This document shows, piece after piece, positions 55,601 through 60,000 of a DNA stretch of 60,000 nt. Under the pieces are notes generated by a model, which had not been told where the DNA came from, made no database searches, and worked only from the letters and a program-made list of their open reading frames with translations. This stretch comes from Hydractinia symbiolongicarpus (taxonomy: Eukaryota > Cnidaria > Hydrozoa > Anthoathecata > Hydractiniidae). Position 1 is the stretch's first letter. The number at the start of each line of letters is the position of its first letter. The stretch spans positions 29,663,851-29,723,850 of the forward strand of contig NC_079877.1 in the NCBI RefSeq assembly GCF_029227915.1, written 5' to 3'. A program made the translations under genes and the position numbers.

Positions 55601-56620
55601 GATATGAAATTCAGTAGGTTTTAACATGATACGTAATACGATCAGTAACCCCAACTTTCAAGCTACTCAAAACAACTTGTTTTTATACTGTCAGATCTGT
55701 CTACGGGCAAATAAATAAGGCTAATTTCCCTTAAGCGAAGCGAATTAGAAATTAATAGAAGTTATTTTCAGTGTAGAATAGGCCTTACAACAATAACCTC
55801 GGTATCACGTTGGAACGGGATTTTTAAGTAAAAGAGAGGATTTTTTAGAAATTCTATCACACGTCGATTAGCTTTCAAGTATTTAAGCACCCTCCTACCT
55901 ACCCTCCTAAAGTTAAGGAGAAAGTTTATTATGCCACCATACAGGCAAAAATTATGTCACGGGTACTTTTACGAATAAGTAATAATTTCATAGTGTGATT
56001 TAACGTTTTGTGAGAGAAATAATGATATTATGGTTTTGCAGAGTATTGTAAAGTTTTGTAGGGTAATCATATGACGACCTTTTATACAAGCTAAGACGAC
56101 TCCTCTTCTTAAAACAACTTGTTTTTATTTTATCAGGTCTGTTAACGGGCAAATAAACAAAGTTAATTTCGTTTAAGCGAAGCTAATTAGAAATTCATGA
56201 GGGTGTAATTTTATTTTTAGATGTGGTGATAAAGACTTCTCTAAATTTCGTCTTCTTTGTCCCAAAATACACCAATAATTTTCGTTTTAGCGATGTTTAT
56301 ACATAAGTTTGCAGCAACATTTCTTTATTTTCGCAAACTTTGTCGTTATTTTTATCCATAACCATGCAAGATTAGTGCAACGCAGTTACAACGTTGTAAC
56401 AATGTTGCGGTTTTTACTGAGAAATTCCGCTGTTTTCTTTAAACCAATAAAAACACAAACTGCATTTTGGTCTTCGTGGTCCTCTTTATATAAAAACGAC
56501 TCCTCTGGTATGTTTCCTGATTACAAAGCAATAATGTTATTTGGATGCTCGTTGTTTGGCTTGAGATTTGTGAGAATTCAAGAAAAAATTGATGTCAAAC
56601 AGAAGTTTTTTCCTCGGGCA
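55601..56620 (+). mobile_element. DIRS-like element 3' non-coding end
   Basis: Colinear with 32207-33000: shared blocks include 'caataacctcggtat', 'agttacaacgttgtaaca' and 'tatataaaaacgactc'. A 150-codon open frame (56309-56761) overlaps it, but the matching region at 32.7-33.0 kb does not keep that frame, so it is not supported as a gene. Confidence 0.75.
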
Positions 56621-57530
56621 AAAAATGCTAAATCTTCCGGACTCTTGCGAGTTCGAGTTAGAAAAACAGTGCAACATAATTCAAATTTTAAAGTTTCCAG
56701 TCTTTTGGTCCTTCACTATCTTAGAAATGATTGTTCTATAATTTTAAGAACAAAATATTGAAATATTGCCAAAACTGTAAACAACATTTTAATAAGATAC
56801 AAAAGAAGACAGACTTAACAACTTGATAGGGACAAAATGCGTATAGAATTATAAAACAACGATATGTATTCACGTCTATCGCATACTCCCATCGCATAAC
56901 TGCATCTACGTCCGTCCCATAATCAAAATTTTGGTTACACTAATAAATATGACTTCATTGAAAATTAGTAACGTAATTTATTTTGTCACAAAAAACAACA
57001 GGAGGTTAATCTGTAATTTTTTTGATTATTTTTTGCATGCAAAAAACTAGCTGAATGTGCAAATTTTTAGTAAAGTTTTTCCTTTGCAAGGTCTCTTACG
57101 TTGGAATGTTAATGTTAGCTGTTAAATGTTTGCGTCAGAGTTGTGTTCCCATATAATGACTGAGTTGCGGGTTGTTTTTGACTGCAAAGCATACCCTCTA
57201 CTAGATAACCAAATACATAAAATCAGACAGTCCTTTTTATCAGTGAAAAGGCCAACAATTGTTTCTTTAGTCGTAAAAATCTTCATTCTTTTCTTATAAG
57301 GTGGAAGATAATAAATTTTGTGCTCAAAGTTATACCTACTGTTTGTCATATCCTTGATCTGTGTGAACGATATTTAAAGAAATATTTCTTTCATTGGCAG
57401 TCAGTCCAAATAAATAAAACTATTTATACCCGCAAAAGTATGATCCATGATGGCACTCCTTTTTAACCAAAGAAATCTTAATCTGTCAGCAGGCACGTCG
57501 ACACAGAAATGAAAGTGGATGGGCCATTAC
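56621..57530. other. Gene-free stretch
   Basis: AT-rich sequence with no recognised domain on either strand. Confidence 0.4.
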
Positions 57531-57673
57531 CGACTTTCATACAGCGCAGTCTGGGCACGAATAAAGCGCTTGAAGGGACAAATTTTCAGCTTGTTTTTGT
57601 CTGAATCGATAACCCAGTCAAGTTTCTTCGTCACTTTCTCACAAAGAATTATTGTCATACGTAGAAAGGCCGA

Positions 57674-57702
57674 GAAATGTGTAACCTTTTGTTACACATT
57701 TC
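57674..57702. repeat. 12-bp perfect hairpin
   Basis: GAAATGTGTAAC, 5-base loop CTTTT, then GTTACACATTTC. Lies inside the inverted-repeat element, 85 bp from its left arm. Confidence 0.9.
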
Positions 57703-59550
57703 ATACTAACGTTTAACTTTTAAATAACGTGTTGAAATGGTGCTGCTAGTCCTCTCTGTGGTATATTAACTTTAATAAAACAAGAACAACTTACAGTTAT
57801 TAACTTTTACAAAGTTCAAAGTTAGATGATTGTAAAAGGGTATTTTTAGCTCTATGCCTGCAGAGGCAATGAGCATGGACTGAAGTATCTATAAGAAAAT
57901 ACATGACGCACTGCTACATCTTTTCCTTAAAATCAAACTTCATGGTATGAATTAAATATATATGGCTAGATGGCTGAAAACCACCATATGTACAACCATG
58001 TAATGTATGTTTGGCTATGGCTACAACAAGGACAACCAAAAAGAATTAGAGCTAGCTAGCCAATTGTTGCAAAAGTAGAAGAAATCGATAATCAAATATC
58101 AAGTTAAAAGAATCAAGATATGGATAATTATTAAAGAATATTTTTAAATTTGGACGAAAGGTTATTAAAAATGCCACAACTGCATATGTAGCTTATACTG
58201 TCCTATTACATGATTTCCTAAAAGTGACCCCGTTAACTAAATAACTTTATGGTTTAGCATCTCTAAAAATATATTTGAAAAAATTGTGATTGAATGGGAA
58301 GTCATTGAAAGAAAAGCGAATTAGTAAAAACATTCAAACATCCATTTAGCTACTATAACTTTGTTGTATTGATGCAGACGAAGTCGTGGATGCTAACAAA
58401 GACGCGAAAGATATATTCTAAGACAATGTATAAGGAACTGATATACATATTGGAATATAGATATATTGATAAATGCTAATGCCAAATTTCGCTAACATAT
58501 TCATTGTTAATTCCGTTGGGGTTTAAAATTGAATTTTAAAAGATTTTTATTTTAATTCAACCTTTTCTGGCTAACTTTTCTTTTTGAGGAAAAGATTTTG
58601 AGGATGAAGGTAACCTTTAAGAGATGGATTTTTACATTTCTTTAGTTTACAAGTTCACAACAAATTTTAAGAGTCAGTAATGTGTTTGCATGTGCTTACC
58701 ACTTATTCGCTGAAATAAATTCTTGTAAAGAGAACATTTTCTTACTTGCATGTAATTTTGTTATGATATCGTTTCAACATTATCCTATCGTTGTCAAAAA
58801 AGTTTGACCCACCATTCCCCTCTTAATACTAGATTCCTAACCAATTATATATATACAATATTAAATTTTGGAGTTTTTTGCGAGAATTAATTTTTTATAT
58901 CGGGTATTTATTATTAACTAAAAGATTATATATGTCAAATGTTGATGAAGATTTCTGCAAAAACAGTTTGCTGATGCTGAAGATTTAGTAATTTTAGTGA
59001 AAGAAAAATCAATATTGTTAAATAATGAAAACTTTATTGTGGATAAAAAATGAAAAACTTTGTGGTAGAAATTTGTGGATGTTGGATTTTAATTTTTTTT
59101 GTAAAGGGTTAAGGTAGGTGTAACTAACAGCTAACTTAATGATAATATAAGAAAAGTATTTACAGTGGTGTTTTCCTTGCCCCTGCGCACTGGCCAGGCT
59201 AACTAAAGCTAAATGGCTTAAACTGCACCTTTCACCACACCTTTCGCCAGCTATTTAGCTAGCTAGTTAGCTAACTGCACTTGCTTTCTTTTGAAATATA
59301 GTGGTAGTAACTATTGGGGACAATACTTTTCAAAGGTAACAATAAAAATTAGCAATGTGGTGCCAATAATAACATTCCTTTCTGGTTTAACACGTTGGAC
59401 ACTTGACATTTAGCTAAGCTAATCTTAAGACGGAATCACCAGTCTTTAGTCATTTAATAACCTTAAATTTTGTGTCTTTTGGATAGAATACAGTCCATTA
59501 ACCATTAAAGAATACCCTTCTTTAATTTCAGTGTTATAATAGTAAAGCAG

Positions 59551-59578
59551 GGAGGTATAAAAGTTTTTTTATACCTCC
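59551..59578. repeat. 12-bp perfect hairpin
   Basis: GGAGGTATAAAA, 4-base loop GTTT, TTTTATACCTCC. About 70 bp inside the right arm of the inverted-repeat element; the sequence after it ('gggtaagccacaagtt') recalls the repeat at 39490. Confidence 0.9.
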
Positions 59579-59704
59579 ATGGGTAAGCCACAAGTTAAAT
59601 TTTCTGTTAATGTTGTTGTTGTTTTCTTCTTGTTGCGCTACCATTATGAAAAATTTGTCCCTACAAGCGCTTTACTCGTGCCCAGACTGCGCTGTATGAA
59701 AGTC

Positions 59705-60000
59705 AATAATAATATTTTGGTTGGGTCCAACATGCTAGAAGGTATTTTTAAAAATTAACCTTTTTTAATATGCTTGATTCTTGTTTGTTCTTATTTACAA
59801 GCGTTAAGGAATTAAGGCGCAAGTGCAAAGTATGCGTTCATGGTACCCATTTGAATAAAAAAAATTTGAGGATGCTAGCGCGAGCGCCTTCCCTCAAGCA
59901 GCGTTAGCGTTAATCTTGACACTTTCTAACGCTTTTTAGTGCTTTTTAACGCTTTCTAGTGAGTACCAGGCTTTAGGTATACGAAATCAACATGGAATAT
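59705..60000. other. Right window edge, no gene seen
   Basis: Contains a short array of 'aacgctttttagtgc'-like modules (59920-59965, about 15-bp period). No coding frame. Confidence 0.4.

Larger units (their letters stand above)
57532..59704. mobile_element. 2.2-kb element bounded by 57-bp terminal inverted repeats
   Basis: Left arm 57532-57588 ('gactttcatacagcgcagtc'...) matches the reverse complement of 59648-59704 with about three differences. No frame between them encodes a transposase, so it is a non-autonomous DNA element or two inverted solo ends. No target-site duplication is obvious next to the arms. The 3' interior has two hairpins. Confidence 0.75.

Noticed and set aside
56309-56761. 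150-codon plus-strand open frame
   Set aside because: It overlaps the 3' non-coding end of the DIRS-like element. The homologous region at 32.7-33.0 kb does not preserve the frame, and no domain is recognisable.

Overview
This is AT-rich (about two-thirds A+T), intron-rich animal DNA crowded with degenerate transposons. GT-AG introns, an astacin/TSP1/MAM secreted protease, a ZIFL-like MFS transporter, DIRS-type and RLE-type retroelements and the repeat style suggest an early-branching metazoan, most likely a cnidarian and perhaps a hydroid. That is an inference from content; no species marker is visible. All exon models below were assembled by hand from splice sites and reading phase, without transcript data.

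Two host genes can be reconstructed, both on the + strand. (1) A 14-exon MFS transporter gene (about 11.2-23.7 kb) of the ZIFL/TetA-like type. Joined exons give 1,569 nt, about 522 residues, in one frame; the first transmembrane segment is not fully resolved. (2) An 18-exon secreted astacin metalloprotease gene (33.75-50.02 kb). The exons sum to 3,372 nt, a 1,123-residue protein: signal peptide, acidic propeptide, astacin domain with intact zinc site and Met-turn, two TSP1 repeats, MAM, Thr-rich linker, three more MAM domains. Its sixth intron (38.26-44.45 kb) is almost entirely repeats.

Each gene has broken relatives upstream. The last two MFS exons are copied at 9.6-10.4 kb, with the last exon copied twice there. 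The astacin upstream region and signal-peptide exon are copied at 6.84-7.38 kb with the start ATG changed to ACG.

The rest is mobile-element debris: a non-LTR relic (5.15-5.95 kb, minus) with a 2A-like ribosome-skipping motif, a cysteine-peptidase-like segment and an AP-like endonuclease fragment; a pogo/jerky-like relic near 9 kb; two oppositely oriented RLE-type retroelement 3' ends (24.9-28.6 kb) flanking a ubiquitin-specific-protease fragment; a C2H2-finger relic at 29 kb; a THAP relic at 30.7-31.7 kb; a decayed DIRS-like element at 53.3-56.6 kb with a solo 3' end at 31.9-33.2 kb; several non-autonomous repeat families, some sharing one 3' terminus; and a 2.2-kb element bounded by 57-bp inverted repeats at 57.5-59.7 kb.

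No CRISPR, rRNA, operon or convincing functional tRNA gene is visible. The most interesting items are the 2A/peptidase retroelement relic, the possible alternative truncating exon in the astacin gene, the promoter-plus-signal-peptide duplication, and the USP fragment among retroelement pieces.
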